A stretch of 11,827 nucleotides of DNA from JAVVEZ01 sp032250895 (lineage in GTDB: Bacteria > Pseudomonadota > Gammaproteobacteria > Pseudomonadales > Pseudohongiellaceae), in contig JAVVEZ010000097.1 in assembly GCA_032250895.1 (NCBI GenBank), positions 1-11,827 on the forward strand, in the 5' to 3' direction. Shown in pieces: positions 1 through 7,031 of the stretch (position 1 is the first letter of the stretch; each line of letters begins with the position of its first letter). The notes beneath the pieces were generated by a model. It worked only from the letters and a program-made list of their open reading frames with translations, ran no database searches and was not told the origin of the DNA. The position numbers and the translations under genes were made by a program.

Positions 1-1080
1 GTTTCAGAAACGATTTCAACTGTAACTCCAGCAGACCTGCCCTTGACCGCCCTGCCCCAGGACCAGACCGCAAGCTTTGATACACAGCCCTTGTTGACTG
101 TGGCCGGTGCAAGCGACCCCGACTCACAGAAAGAGGCGAATGCCCAAGGCACGGCTTCGGAAGTCCCTGACCCGGCATTGGCAGCGCTTGCCATCATCCC
201 TCTTCCCGTCAAGGTCCCTGCTGCCGATGTCGCAAAGGACGCATTGAATGAGGGAACCCTGGCCATTGCGGGCAACTCCACGACGGCAGCCCTTGCCGAC
301 ACTGCAGCGAGGCTGCTGAAAACCCAGAACCCTGCTGTCCCTGGCACAGGCATTGAACAAAATGGCGTCACGGCGCCGGCAAGTGAGGGCAACCGGGCAA
401 CAGGCCAGAGTCCTCTTGCAGCCATTGCGACTCCTGCTCCCCAAGCCGCGAGTGCTGTTGCCTCAGACCTGGCCGCACTGACCGGAGTGGGCGGCAAGAC
501 CGGCCAGGGCCAGACAGCGGCCGGCGGTGAAGCCGGGCTACGCGTTCATGCCGGCCAGGATGCTGCGCAAAACACGCTTTTCTCATTGTTTGGCAACTCC
601 CATACGCAAGCGGCGACAGTCACGACGATCACCGCCGCTGATGGCAGCGCCGCGCCGGGCCTGCCCAGTGTGGTCGGCAGTGCACAATGGACCCAGGAGC
701 TTGCCCAGCAGCTGGCCACCCTGACCCGGGGCAATGAGCAGCAGGTTTCCCTGCACCTGAACCCCGCCGAACTCGGACCGCTGGTGATAGAACTCAAACT
801 GTCGGAGCAGTCGGCCCAGGCACATTTCATTTCCTCTCATACCTTGGTGCGCAGCGCCGTCGAACAAGCCATTCCGCAACTGCGGGAAGCCCTGGCCGGA
901 CAGGGAATCAGTCTCGGTGACACCATGGTTGGCAGTCAGCAGAGCGGTCAACAGCAATCGTCCGAATTCAGGGATGGGCGTGCATCCGCCGGCCCCGTGC
1001 AGGCTGACAGGCCCACAGCGGCACCGGTCAGGCTGACAGTGCCGGCAAGCCTGGAAGGCCGGGTGAATCTGTATGTCTGA
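1..1080 (+). CDS. fliK: Flagellar hook-length control protein FliK, 5'-truncated
   Basis: C-terminal 359 residues of FliK; the frame is open to base 1, so the true start lies outside the window (a TTG at 43 is internal). FliK is a secreted molecular ruler that stops hook growth and switches the export gate (FlhB) to filament substrates. The first ~220 visible residues are low-complexity, rich in Ala, Gly, Gln, Thr and Pro, as expected for the variable ruler part. The conserved hook-length domain (Flg_hook type) spans visible residues ~229-312, from QWTQELAQQL through VSLHLNPAELGPLVIEL to LREALAGQGI. A Gln/Ser-rich tail follows and ends in VNLYV. Position directly before fliL matches many proteobacterial operons. 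The family is sure; the N-terminus and full length are unknown. Confidence 0.93.
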   Translation, partial: VSETISTVTPADLPLTALPQDQTASFDTQPLLTVAGASDPDSQKEANAQGTASEVPDPALAALAIIPLPVKVPAADVAKDALNEGTLAIAGNSTTAALADTAARLLKTQNPAVPGTGIEQNGVTAPASEGNRATGQSPLAAIATPAPQAASAVASDLAALTGVGGKTGQGQTAAGGEAGLRVHAGQDAAQNTLFSLFGNSHTQAATVTTITAADGSAAPGLPSVVGSAQWTQELAQQLATLTRGNEQQVSLHLNPAELGPLVIELKLSEQSAQAHFISSHTLVRSAVEQAIPQLREALAGQGISLGDTMVGSQQSGQQQSSEFRDGRASAGPVQADRPTAAPVRLTVPASLEGRVNLYV

Positions 1081-1108
1081 ATTCACGGCCCAAGACTTAA
1101 ATCAGGAA

Positions 1109-1134
1109 ATAAAGCCAATACGGGGCTTTGTTTG
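1109..1134 (+). terminator. Hairpin with short T-run between fliK and fliL (possible attenuator)
   Basis: AAAGCC (1111-1116) and GGCTTT (1124-1129) form a 6-bp stem around a 7-base loop, extendable to 8 bp (1109-1131) with one T-G wobble. T-rich sequence follows (1127-1133, broken by one G). This resembles a weak intrinsic terminator in the 130-base fliK-fliL gap and could lower transcription into fliL onward. I saw no convincing sigma-28 or sigma-54 promoter in the same gap, so the role is inferred. Confidence 0.4.
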
Positions 1135-1210
1135 CCTCATTCCACCGTTCCGGCAAGCGGCATACTGTCGCGGTAACGGCCCCTATCGAGAATCCCTCAG
1201 GAACTAAGCA

Positions 1211-1720
1211 ATGGCAGAAGCATCCGAACCCATCGGCATTTCACGCAAGATCATGTGGCTCGTCGGCATCCTGATCCTGCTGTTACTCCTGGCCACGGCC
1301 GCCAATATCTACCTCATGCTGCAAAACCGCAATGCCGACAGCGAACTCGTAGCCGAAACAGACGCAGAGGCGGAAGAGGAAGAAGAACCAGAGGTCGCGC
1401 CGATACCGATTTTTGTCAAACTCGCCCCCCTGACGGTAAACCTGCTCAGCGACAAGTACAGCCAGCGCCTGCTTTACACCAGCATGTCACTGAAAGTGGA
1501 CAACGAAGAAACCCAGGACATCATCATGACCCACATGCCCGAGGTTCATAGCCGCCTGTTGCTGCTGCTTTCAGCGCAGAAAGCGGAGGAACTGGTGTCG
1601 GCCGACGGCAAGGAGGAACTGAGCAAAAAAATCCTGGCGCTGTTTGAACAACCCCTGACCCGGCCTCAGCCACCGTTGGCCATCAGTGCCGTTCTTTTCA
1701 ATGACTTTATCGTGCAATAA
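1211..1720 (+). CDS. fliL: Flagellar basal-body protein FliL
   Basis: 169 residues, a usual length for FliL. FliL is a single-pass inner-membrane protein whose periplasmic domain surrounds or supports the MotAB stator units and affects torque and swarming. Visible parts are a short cytoplasmic N-terminus, a membrane helix at residues ~14-36 (IMWLVGILILLLLLATAANI), a strongly acidic linker at ~47-61 (AETDAEAEEEEEPEV), then the FliL domain from FVKLAPLTVNLLS to the typical final strand VLFNDFIVQ. The ATG at 1211 follows a CAGGA motif at a usable distance. It is the first gene after a 130-base gap holding a hairpin, and fliM starts 17 bases after its stop. Confidence 0.95.
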   Translation: MAEASEPIGISRKIMWLVGILILLLLLATAANIYLMLQNRNADSELVAETDAEAEEEEEPEVAPIPIFVKLAPLTVNLLSDKYSQRLLYTSMSLKVDNEETQDIIMTHMPEVHSRLLLLLSAQKAEELVSADGKEELSKKILALFEQPLTRPQPPLAISAVLFNDFIVQ

Positions 1721-1737
1721 GCAAGGGACTGCCCACC

Positions 1738-2892
1738 ATGTCCGCAGATGACCTTCTGTTACAGGATGAAATCGATGCCCTGCTGCACAGTGTCAGTGGT
1801 GAGGAAGCGGACGAGAGTAACCGGGGGAATGATCCCAAGTCCCGCATCCGCGCCTATGATCCCTCCACCCAGCACCGCATCATCCGTGACCGTCTGCATG
1901 CGCTGGAAATCATCAATGAACGCTTTGCCCGCCAGTTCCGCATCGGTCTCTTCAATCTGATCCGGCGCAATGCCGATATTACCGTGGAGCCGGTACGCTT
2001 TCAGAGTTACAGCATTTTCTCGCGCAATCTGCCGGTTCCCACCAATATCAATCTGATCACCATGAAACCCTTGCAGGGCACCGCCCTGGTGGTATTTCCA
2101 CCCAGCATGGTGTTCATGGTGGTGGACAATCTGTTCGGCGGTGATGGCCGTTTTCTCACCAAATCCGAGGGACGTGAGTTTACCACCACGGAACAGCGCA
2201 TCATTCTGCGCCTGCTGGAACTGGCAACCGACACCTATGAAGAATCCTGGAAGTCCATCTATCCATTGCAAATCAGCTATGTGCGCTCGGAAATGCAGGT
2301 CAAGTTTGCCAATATCACCAGCTCACCCAACGAAATCATCGCCATCACCAACTTTCATCTGGAAGTGGGCAACCTCAGCAGCGATTTCCAGATCTGCATC
2401 CCCTATACCATGATCGAGCCCCTGCGTGACATGCTGACCAACCCGGCCATCGACAGCCCCTCCAAGGCTGATCGCAGCTGGAGTCGCCGCATTGCCGGGG
2501 AAATCAGACAAACCGAAATCGACCTGGTCGCAGACTTCGTGGAGATTCGCTCCCGCATGGCACAGGTGCAGGCGCTGAAAGTGGGCGACGTGCTGCCCTT
2601 TGAATTGCCGGATAGTGTGATCGCCCGCGTCGATGGCGTACCGGTGCTGGAATGCAGCTTCGGCAGCCGCAATGACCGGCTTGCACTGCGGGTCAGCCGC
2701 GTCATCGAACACAGCACGGAACAAACCGGCGCCAGTGCCGTCCATGAGCTGATGGCAAAGGGGCAGGACAGCCAGAAAAAGGGCGAGCGCCCGGGCGAGC
2801 CTTCGACCCCGGTCTCAAAACCGGCACCCATCAGAACGCCCGTGAAACCTGAAACCCCAGCACCCGCTTCGCAACAAACAAAAGGAACCTGA
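1738..2892 (+). CDS. fliM: Flagellar motor switch protein FliM
   Basis: FliM forms the C-ring with FliG and FliN; phospho-CheY binds its N-terminus to reverse rotation. Residues ~6-15 (LLQDEIDALL) match the CheY-binding peptide. The CheC-like middle domain follows, with the conserved VFMVVDNLFGGDGRF loop at ~123-137. The SpoA-type C-domain lies in about residues 255-320, with VLPFELPDSVIARVDGVPVL and LALRVSRVIEH. The protein has 384 residues against about 320-335 in typical FliM. The excess is a Pro/Thr/Lys-rich tail after residue ~325 (for example KPETPAPASQQTKGT), probably disordered. AAGGGA at 1723-1728 lies 9 bases before the ATG. fliN starts 3 bases after the stop. Identification is certain. 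Confidence 0.97.
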   Translation: MSADDLLLQDEIDALLHSVSGEEADESNRGNDPKSRIRAYDPSTQHRIIRDRLHALEIINERFARQFRIGLFNLIRRNADITVEPVRFQSYSIFSRNLPVPTNINLITMKPLQGTALVVFPPSMVFMVVDNLFGGDGRFLTKSEGREFTTTEQRIILRLLELATDTYEESWKSIYPLQISYVRSEMQVKFANITSSPNEIIAITNFHLEVGNLSSDFQICIPYTMIEPLRDMLTNPAIDSPSKADRSWSRRIAGEIRQTEIDLVADFVEIRSRMAQVQALKVGDVLPFELPDSVIARVDGVPVLECSFGSRNDRLALRVSRVIEHSTEQTGASAVHELMAKGQDSQKKGERPGEPSTPVSKPAPIRTPVKPETPAPASQQTKGT

Positions 2893-2894
2893 CC

Positions 2895-3329
2895 ATGACT
2901 GATTCAGTAGCAAAGCCCCAGGACTCCGCTGAAGACGATTGGGCCGCCGCCATGGCTGAACAACAGACAGCCGCCCCCGTCGAAACCGAAACCGAAGCCG
3001 CCCATTCCGAACCCGCTGGTGACCGGATTTTCAAGCCGCTGGAACAAGGCAGCGAGAAAAGCCCGAGCCGCGAACTCGAGATGGTCATGGACATTCCGGT
3101 AAAGCTCAATGTCGAATTGGGCCGCACCCGCATCACCATCAAGCAACTGCTGGAGTTGTCCCAGGGTTCAGTGGTGGAGCTGGACGGTCTGGCCGGTGAC
3201 CCCATGGACATTCTGATCAATGGCTACCTGGTGGCCCAGGGTGAAGTCGTCGTCGTGGATGATAAATACGGCATTCGCATCACCGAGATCACCACGCCCT
3301 CGGAACGCATCCAGAAGCTGAACCGGTGA
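2895..3329 (+). CDS. fliN: Flagellar motor switch protein FliN
   Basis: 144 residues. FliN builds the lower C-ring with FliM and receives the FliH-FliI export ATPase complex. The N-terminal motif EDDWAAAMAEQQ (residues ~14-25) is the conserved FliN start region. An acidic linker follows, then the SpoA domain at ~60-140, including VMDIPVKLNVELGRTRITIK, GSVVELDGLAGDPMDILING and the end VDDKYGIRITEI. The ATG lies 3 bases after the fliM stop, with AAAGGA (2881-2886) as ribosome site inside the end of fliM. The stop overlaps the fliO GTG start (GTGA, 3326-3329), suggesting coupled translation. Confidence 0.96.
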   Translation: MTDSVAKPQDSAEDDWAAAMAEQQTAAPVETETEAAHSEPAGDRIFKPLEQGSEKSPSRELEMVMDIPVKLNVELGRTRITIKQLLELSQGSVVELDGLAGDPMDILINGYLVAQGEVVVVDDKYGIRITEITTPSERIQKLNR

Positions 3330-3670
3330 ACAACCCCCTGACCGAAGGCGACGCCATCGCCACCGCGGCCGCCGGCGGAGAAGCACTGAGCGCCATGGGC
3401 ATGCTGGGCAAGACCGTGGTGGTACTGGCCTTCGTGATTGCCTTGATTCTGCTCTTCAGCTACCTGCTGAAGCGCTTTCACCTGCCTGGCGTTCTGGCCG
3501 GACAGCGCCTGCGGATCATTGCCAGTACCGCCGTGGGTCAACGTGAACGGGTGGTGATTGTCGAAGTGGAAGGTCTATGGCTAGTGCTGGGGGTGGGCGG
3601 AGGCCAGGTGAACAAGCTGCACGAACTGCCTGCTCCGGCAAACAGACCCCTGCCGGACACCACTTCATGA
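3326..3670 (+). CDS. fliO: Flagellar export protein FliO
   Basis: 114 residues starting at GTG, which overlaps the fliN stop by 4 bases. FliO is a small inner-membrane protein that helps assemble the FliP ring of the flagellar type III export gate. There is one membrane helix at about residues 28-50 (MLGKTVVVLAFVIALILLFSYLL), followed by a basic segment and the small cytoplasmic domain typical of FliO (LRIIASTAVGQRERVVIVEVEG, then LVLGVGGGQVNKLHELP). The family diverges strongly, so position between fliN and fliP is an important part of the call. Its stop overlaps the fliP start as ATGA (3667-3670). Confidence 0.92.
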   Translation: MNNPLTEGDAIATAAAGGEALSAMGMLGKTVVVLAFVIALILLFSYLLKRFHLPGVLAGQRLRIIASTAVGQRERVVIVEVEGLWLVLGVGGGQVNKLHELPAPANRPLPDTTS

Positions 3671-4434
3671 GCCGAACCCTGTGCAAGGCCCTGCCGGTCA
3701 CCTGGCCGCTCCTGTTGCTGCCGCTGTTGCTGGTGCCGAGTTCCCCGCTGCAGGCCCAGGATATTACCGGCATCATCAGCCAGCCCACTGCCGATGGCGG
3801 CCAGCAATGGTCCATTCAATTGCAGACCCTGGCGCTCCTGTCCAGCCTCGCCTTCCTGCCTGCGGTACTGCTGATGATGACCAGCTTTACCCGCATCATC
3901 ATTGTGCTGAGCCTGCTGCGGACCGCCATGGGCACCCAGTCGGCACCGCCCAATCAGGTCTTGCTGGGCATTGCGCTGTTTCTGACCTTCTTCGTGATGT
4001 CCCCGATCCTGAACCAGATCTATGAAACAGCCTGGCTGCCACTGGCCAATGACGAGATCAACTTCGAAGAGTTTCTGGACGTGGGCAGCCAACCCCTGCG
4101 GGTATTCATGCTCAGCCAGACCCGGGAAAGTGATCTCGCCCTGTTTGCCCGCCTCGCCGCCGCCGATCCGATCCAGGGTCCGGAGGCCGTTCCTTTGCGG
4201 GTTCTGATGCCGGCCTTTATCACCAGCGAAATGAAAACAGCCTTTCAGATTGGCTTCACCATTTTCATCCCCTTTCTGATCATCGACCTGGTGATAGCCA
4301 GTGTGCTGATGGCACTGGGCATGATGATGGTGCCCCCTGCCACCATTTCCCTGCCCTTCAAACTGATGCTCTTTGTGCTGGTGGACGGCTGGCAACTGTT
4401 GATCGGCTCCCTGGCCCAGAGTTTTTTCCAATGA
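3667..4434 (+). CDS. fliP: Flagellar type III export gate protein FliP
   Basis: 255 residues from the ATG at 3667, close to the ~245 of typical FliP. FliP is the core ring protein of the export gate (FliP5-FliQ4-FliR1) in the MS-ring pore. The start overlaps the fliO stop as ATGA. The frame stays open upstream to an ATG at 3577, but that version adds 30 non-conserved residues before the signal peptide and is rejected. A cleavable signal peptide is visible (LLLLPLLLVPSSPLQAQ), as is usual for FliP. Conserved segments are TRIIIVLSLLRTAMGTQSAPPNQVLLGIALFLTFFVMSPI and, near the C-terminus, FLIIDLVIASVLMALGMMMVPP and LPFKLMLFVLVDGWQLL. The stop sits inside ATGA at 4431-4434, which opens a mini-ORF leading to fliQ. 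Confidence 0.96.
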   Translation: MSRTLCKALPVTWPLLLLPLLLVPSSPLQAQDITGIISQPTADGGQQWSIQLQTLALLSSLAFLPAVLLMMTSFTRIIIVLSLLRTAMGTQSAPPNQVLLGIALFLTFFVMSPILNQIYETAWLPLANDEINFEEFLDVGSQPLRVFMLSQTRESDLALFARLAAADPIQGPEAVPLRVLMPAFITSEMKTAFQIGFTIFIPFLIIDLVIASVLMALGMMMVPPATISLPFKLMLFVLVDGWQLLIGSLAQSFFQ

Positions 4435-4487
4435 ACGGGACACAAGACCCCATGAACTTCACAAACAACCCGGAGAATACGGTATGA
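4431..4487 (+). CDS. 18-codon mini-ORF bridging fliP and fliQ (putative translational coupler)
   Basis: An ATG at 4431 overlaps the fliP stop (ATGA). The reading frame gives MNGTQDPMNFTNNPENTV and stops with TGA at 4485-4487, which overlaps the fliQ ATG as a second ATGA. The 49-base gap between fliP and fliQ is thus exactly filled by an ORF overlapping both neighbours by 4 bases. The peptide is hydrophilic and resembles nothing I know. It more likely carries ribosomes from fliP to fliQ than makes a functional product. Chance cannot be excluded. Confidence 0.35.
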   Translation: MNGTQDPMNFTNNPENTV

Positions 4488-4753
4488 GCCCTGAATCGGT
4501 AATGGACCTGGCCTACCAGAGCATGCGCGTCGCCCTGCTGGTATCCGCCCCTCTGTTGATGGCAGCGCTGATCATCGGGCTGCTGGTCAGCCTGTTTCAG
4601 GCGGCCACCCAGATCAATGAAATGACGCTGTCCTTCATTCCGAAGATTCTCGGGATTTTCGTGATGCTGGTGCTGTTCGGTCCGCTGATGATCGAGTTGA
4701 TGGTTGATTTCACGGCCGACCTGCTGCGCAACATTCCACTGATCGCCGGCTGA
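4484..4753 (+). CDS. fliQ: Flagellar type III export gate protein FliQ
   Basis: 89 residues, the standard FliQ length. FliQ wraps the FliP-FliR core of the export gate in the inner membrane. Two membrane hairpin segments are visible at residues ~14-40 (MRVALLVSAPLLMAALIIGLLVSLFQ) and ~50-74 (SFIPKILGIFVMLVLFGPLMIEL), joined by the conserved turn QAATQINEMTLSFIPK. GGAG at 4472-4475 lies 8 bases before the ATG. The start overlaps the stop of the preceding mini-ORF. An 80-base gap precedes the preferred start of fliR. Confidence 0.96.
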   Translation: MSPESVMDLAYQSMRVALLVSAPLLMAALIIGLLVSLFQAATQINEMTLSFIPKILGIFVMLVLFGPLMIELMVDFTADLLRNIPLIAG

Positions 4754-4759
4754 CACGAG

Positions 4760-4840
4760 ATGCCAGGGTCCAGCCCCTTTTCCCGGCTTATGTCCTCTGC
4801 CCACCCTTTGCCTGGCGGATGCCGGCCCCGGCCATGCTGA
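4760..4840 (+). CDS. 26-codon mini-ORF bridging fliQ and fliR (putative)
   Basis: An ATG at 4760, 6 bases after the fliQ stop, opens a 26-codon frame ending in TGA at 4838-4840. That stop lies just past the preferred fliR ATG at 4834 (ATGCTGA overlap), so a ribosome finishing here could restart on fliR, which has no good ribosome site of its own. The site before this mini-ORF (CACGAG) is weak. The peptide is rich in Pro, Ser and Cys and unlike any family I know. Low confidence that it is translated. Confidence 0.22.
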   Translation: MPGSSPFSRLMSSAHPLPGGCRPRPC

Positions 4841-5622
4841 CCGTCAGCTTTGCACAGTTGCAACTGTGGCTGGCCATGTTCCTGTGGCCCTTCATCCGCA
4901 TCACCGCTTTTCTGGCCGCCGCCCCCTTGCTGGGACACTCGAGTGTCCCCAATCAGGTGAAGATAGGCCTGGCATTTTTTCTGACGCTGGTCGTCAGCGC
5001 CACGCTGCCACCCCTGCCTCAGGTGCCGGTCATGTCCTGGGCCGGCGTCGGCATCATTGCGGAACAAATCGTGATCGGATTGGCGCTCGGCCTGGTCATG
5101 CAGATCATCTTCACCGTGGTGGAGGCCGCCGGCGAATTCATCGGCTTGCAGATGGGCCTGGCCTTTGCGTCCTTCTTCGCCCCCGATACCGGCGCCAACA
5201 CGCTGATCCTGTCGCGCCTGCTGTACATGCTGACCCTGCTGATGTTTCTGGCCTTCGACGGGCATCTGATGGTCATCGAAATTCTGACCAGCACCTTCAT
5301 CACCCTGCCGGTGGGCTTCGGCAACCTCGATGCCAGCGCCTTCGACCTGCTGGTGCGCTACGCCAGCATCATATTTTCATCGGGACTGCTGCTGGCCATG
5401 CCCCTGGTGGCCGCCCTGATGGTCATCAACATGGCCATGAGCATTCTCAATCGTGTGGCGCCGCAGTTCACGGTCTTTTCCGTGGGCTTTCCCATGTCAT
5501 TGCTGGCAGGCATCATACTGCTGATGGTAATGATGAATGATCTGGGCAATTTTCTGCAGGGCCTGTTCAGCCAGGGTCTGATCTTCGCTCAGCAACTGAT
5601 GGAAAATATGGCAGGGCTGTGA
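4834..5622 (+). CDS. fliR: Flagellar type III export gate protein FliR
   Basis: 262 residues from the ATG at 4834, matching the usual ~260. FliR closes the FliP-FliR helical core of the export gate and contacts FlhB. The ATG at 4819 adds only MPAPA. I prefer 4834 because FliR proteins begin with a pattern like MLTVSFAQLQLWLAMFLWP, and neither start has a good ribosome site. Conserved features are WPFIRITAFLAAAPLLG, the VPNQVKIGLAFFLTLV segment, EQIVIGLALGLVMQIIFTVVEAAGEFIGLQMGLAFASFFAP, and LLYMLTLLMFLAFDGHLMVIEIL followed by TLPVG. It is mostly membrane helices. It is the last flagellar gene here; flhB does not follow. Confidence 0.95.
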   Translation: MLTVSFAQLQLWLAMFLWPFIRITAFLAAAPLLGHSSVPNQVKIGLAFFLTLVVSATLPPLPQVPVMSWAGVGIIAEQIVIGLALGLVMQIIFTVVEAAGEFIGLQMGLAFASFFAPDTGANTLILSRLLYMLTLLMFLAFDGHLMVIEILTSTFITLPVGFGNLDASAFDLLVRYASIIFSSGLLLAMPLVAALMVINMAMSILNRVAPQFTVFSVGFPMSLLAGIILLMVMMNDLGNFLQGLFSQGLIFAQQLMENMAGL

Positions 5623-5723
5623 CACAGCGACTGTCCGCAGGCAATCCGGATGGGTCACGCCCTTCATTGAGATTGCGCATCGGGACGTGATTGCAGCCTG
5701 ATACTGCCGACTGCCATGAGGGG
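5623..5723. other. Convergent gap between fliR and the sugar dehydrogenase
   Basis: About 100 bases separate two converging genes. I looked for an intrinsic terminator for either direction and found only a weak 5-bp pairing (GCCGA near 5707 with TCGGC near 5728) with a long loop and no T-run. No gene or promoter is evident. Confidence 0.5.
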
Positions 5724-6935
5724 TCAATCGGCGGGAGAAATCCGCAATAGTGCTCCCGGATTGTGATCGGTCAGTACATAGAGCAGGCCGTCCGGTCCGG
5801 GCCGCACATCACGGATACGCTGATGCAAGGACAGCAGTATCGGTTCCCGGGCCAGCGCCACACCCTCATCGCTGAACGTGATGCGCTGAATGTGACCGGT
5901 CATCGGGGTGCGCCCCATGACCATGGCACCGACGAAGGCATTGCCCTGCCAAAGCGGAAAGGCGCCACCGGTATAAAAACTGAGACCGGAAATGGCGATC
6001 GAAGGAATCCAGATCATGAACGGCGCTTGCAGGTCCGCGCGTGCCGTCAGTTCACTGATGGTACTGCCATCGTAATCAAGACCATGGGTAGCCAGAGGCC
6101 AGCCGTAATTGCCGCCGGCGCGGATGATGTTCATTTCATCGCCCCCGAGCGGTCCGTGTTCGTTTTCCCACAGTTCGCCGCTGGTCGGATGCAGGACCAG
6201 GCCCTGCGGGCTGCGGATGCCCAGCGCATAGATTTCGGGCAGCATGTCAGCATGCCCGATGAAGGGGTTGTCGTCCGGCACCGTGCCATCATCACGCAGG
6301 CGGAGAATCTTGCCGCCATGATCGCGGCCATCCTGGGCACGGTCCTGTTCCTGGCGTTCGCCGATGGTCAGGTAGAGCATGCCGTCGGCACCAAAGGTCA
6401 TGCGCCCGCCAAAGTTGGTCGGCGAGGCGCTCCAGGACTCGGCGACGAAGATCTCTTCCAGGTCGAGCAGACCTTCACCATCGAAACGGGCTCGCGCCAG
6501 CGCCGTGCTGCTGCGCCTCCCATCTTCGTGAGCCTTGGCATAGCTGAGGTAAAGCAGATGGTTGTTGGCGAAGTCCGGGTGCAGCAACACGTCCAGCAGG
6601 CCCCCCAGCACAGTGATTTTCACCTCGGGCACGCCGGGAATGGGCCTTGGGTCTAGCACGCCATCATGAATGCGACGCAGACGTCCGGCACGCTCGGTGA
6701 CCAGCATGTCGCCATTGGGCAGAAAGGCCATGGACCAGGGGTTGGCCAGACCATCGGTCAGCTTGTCCACCCGAATATTGTATTCCGTGCTCTGATAGAA
6801 AAGCGGAAACTCCGGCAAGGGCGGCGCGGCAGAAAAATTCTGCGCCGGTACGGGCATGCTTATCAGTGCGCTCAGCAGTATCAGGAGCCTGCTCGTGGCT
6901 TGCCTTCCCGTATTCATCATCCGTTCAACTTTCAT
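5724..6935 (-). CDS. Secreted PQQ-type aldose sugar dehydrogenase (YliI/GSDH family)
   Basis: 403 residues from the ATG at 6935, preceded by GGGGGA 5 bases upstream; a GTG 15 bases further out is less likely. Relatives such as E. coli YliI are periplasmic six-bladed beta-propellers that oxidise aldoses with PQQ. A signal peptide is visible at residues ~16-32 (LLILLSALISMPVPAQ). Family motifs follow: LANPWSMAFLPNGDMLVTERAGRL at ~63-86, GGLLDVLLHPDF at ~111-122, DDGTVPDDNPFIG, ENEHGPLGGDEMN at ~257-269, GGNYGWPLATHGLDY, and RIRDVRPGPDGLLYVLTD at the end. Oddity: NFGGR at 174-178 has Asn where YliI and soluble glucose dehydrogenase have the catalytic His, and R-S-P-Q (241-244) replaces R-N-P-Q. 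Family certain, activity and substrate not. Lies 96 bases after srkA on the same strand. Confidence 0.88.
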   Translation of the reverse strand: MKVERMMNTGRQATSRLLILLSALISMPVPAQNFSAAPPLPEFPLFYQSTEYNIRVDKLTDGLANPWSMAFLPNGDMLVTERAGRLRRIHDGVLDPRPIPGVPEVKITVLGGLLDVLLHPDFANNHLLYLSYAKAHEDGRRSSTALARARFDGEGLLDLEEIFVAESWSASPTNFGGRMTFGADGMLYLTIGERQEQDRAQDGRDHGGKILRLRDDGTVPDDNPFIGHADMLPEIYALGIRSPQGLVLHPTSGELWENEHGPLGGDEMNIIRAGGNYGWPLATHGLDYDGSTISELTARADLQAPFMIWIPSIAISGLSFYTGGAFPLWQGNAFVGAMVMGRTPMTGHIQRITFSDEGVALAREPILLSLHQRIRDVRPGPDGLLYVLTDHNPGALLRISPAD

Positions 6936-6982
6936 GGCAGTCCCCCCCACAGCAAAAGTGCCATCATCATACTCATACTGAA

Positions 6983-7026
6983 GGGCCAGCGTCAGTAGCT
7001 GATGGCAGCCGCTTTGATCCTGGCCC
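6983..7026. repeat. 7-bp inverted repeat between srkA and the sugar dehydrogenase gene
   Basis: GGGCCAG (6983-6989) and CTGGCCC (7020-7026) are perfect inverted arms around a 30-base loop, which itself holds a small GCTG/CAGC pairing. No T-run follows on either strand, so it is not a classical terminator. It could shape the srkA-dehydrogenase transcript or be chance. Confidence 0.25.
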
Positions 7027-7031
7027 CGACA

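Noticed and set aside
1081..1210. Sigma-28 or sigma-54 flagellar promoter before fliL
   Set aside because: TAAA at 1098 and GCCAATAC at 1114 are only 12 bases apart, too close for the sigma-28 pattern; no TGGCAC/TTGC pair was found.
3577..3666. 30-residue N-terminal extension of FliP
   Set aside because: It overlaps fliO, and the ATG at 3667 gives a proper signal peptide, an ATGA overlap and normal length.
5763..6656. 297-codon + strand ORF
   Set aside because: It is antisense to the sugar dehydrogenase, which has clear family motifs and a signal peptide; the translation has no recognisable domain and reflects GC-rich codon bias.
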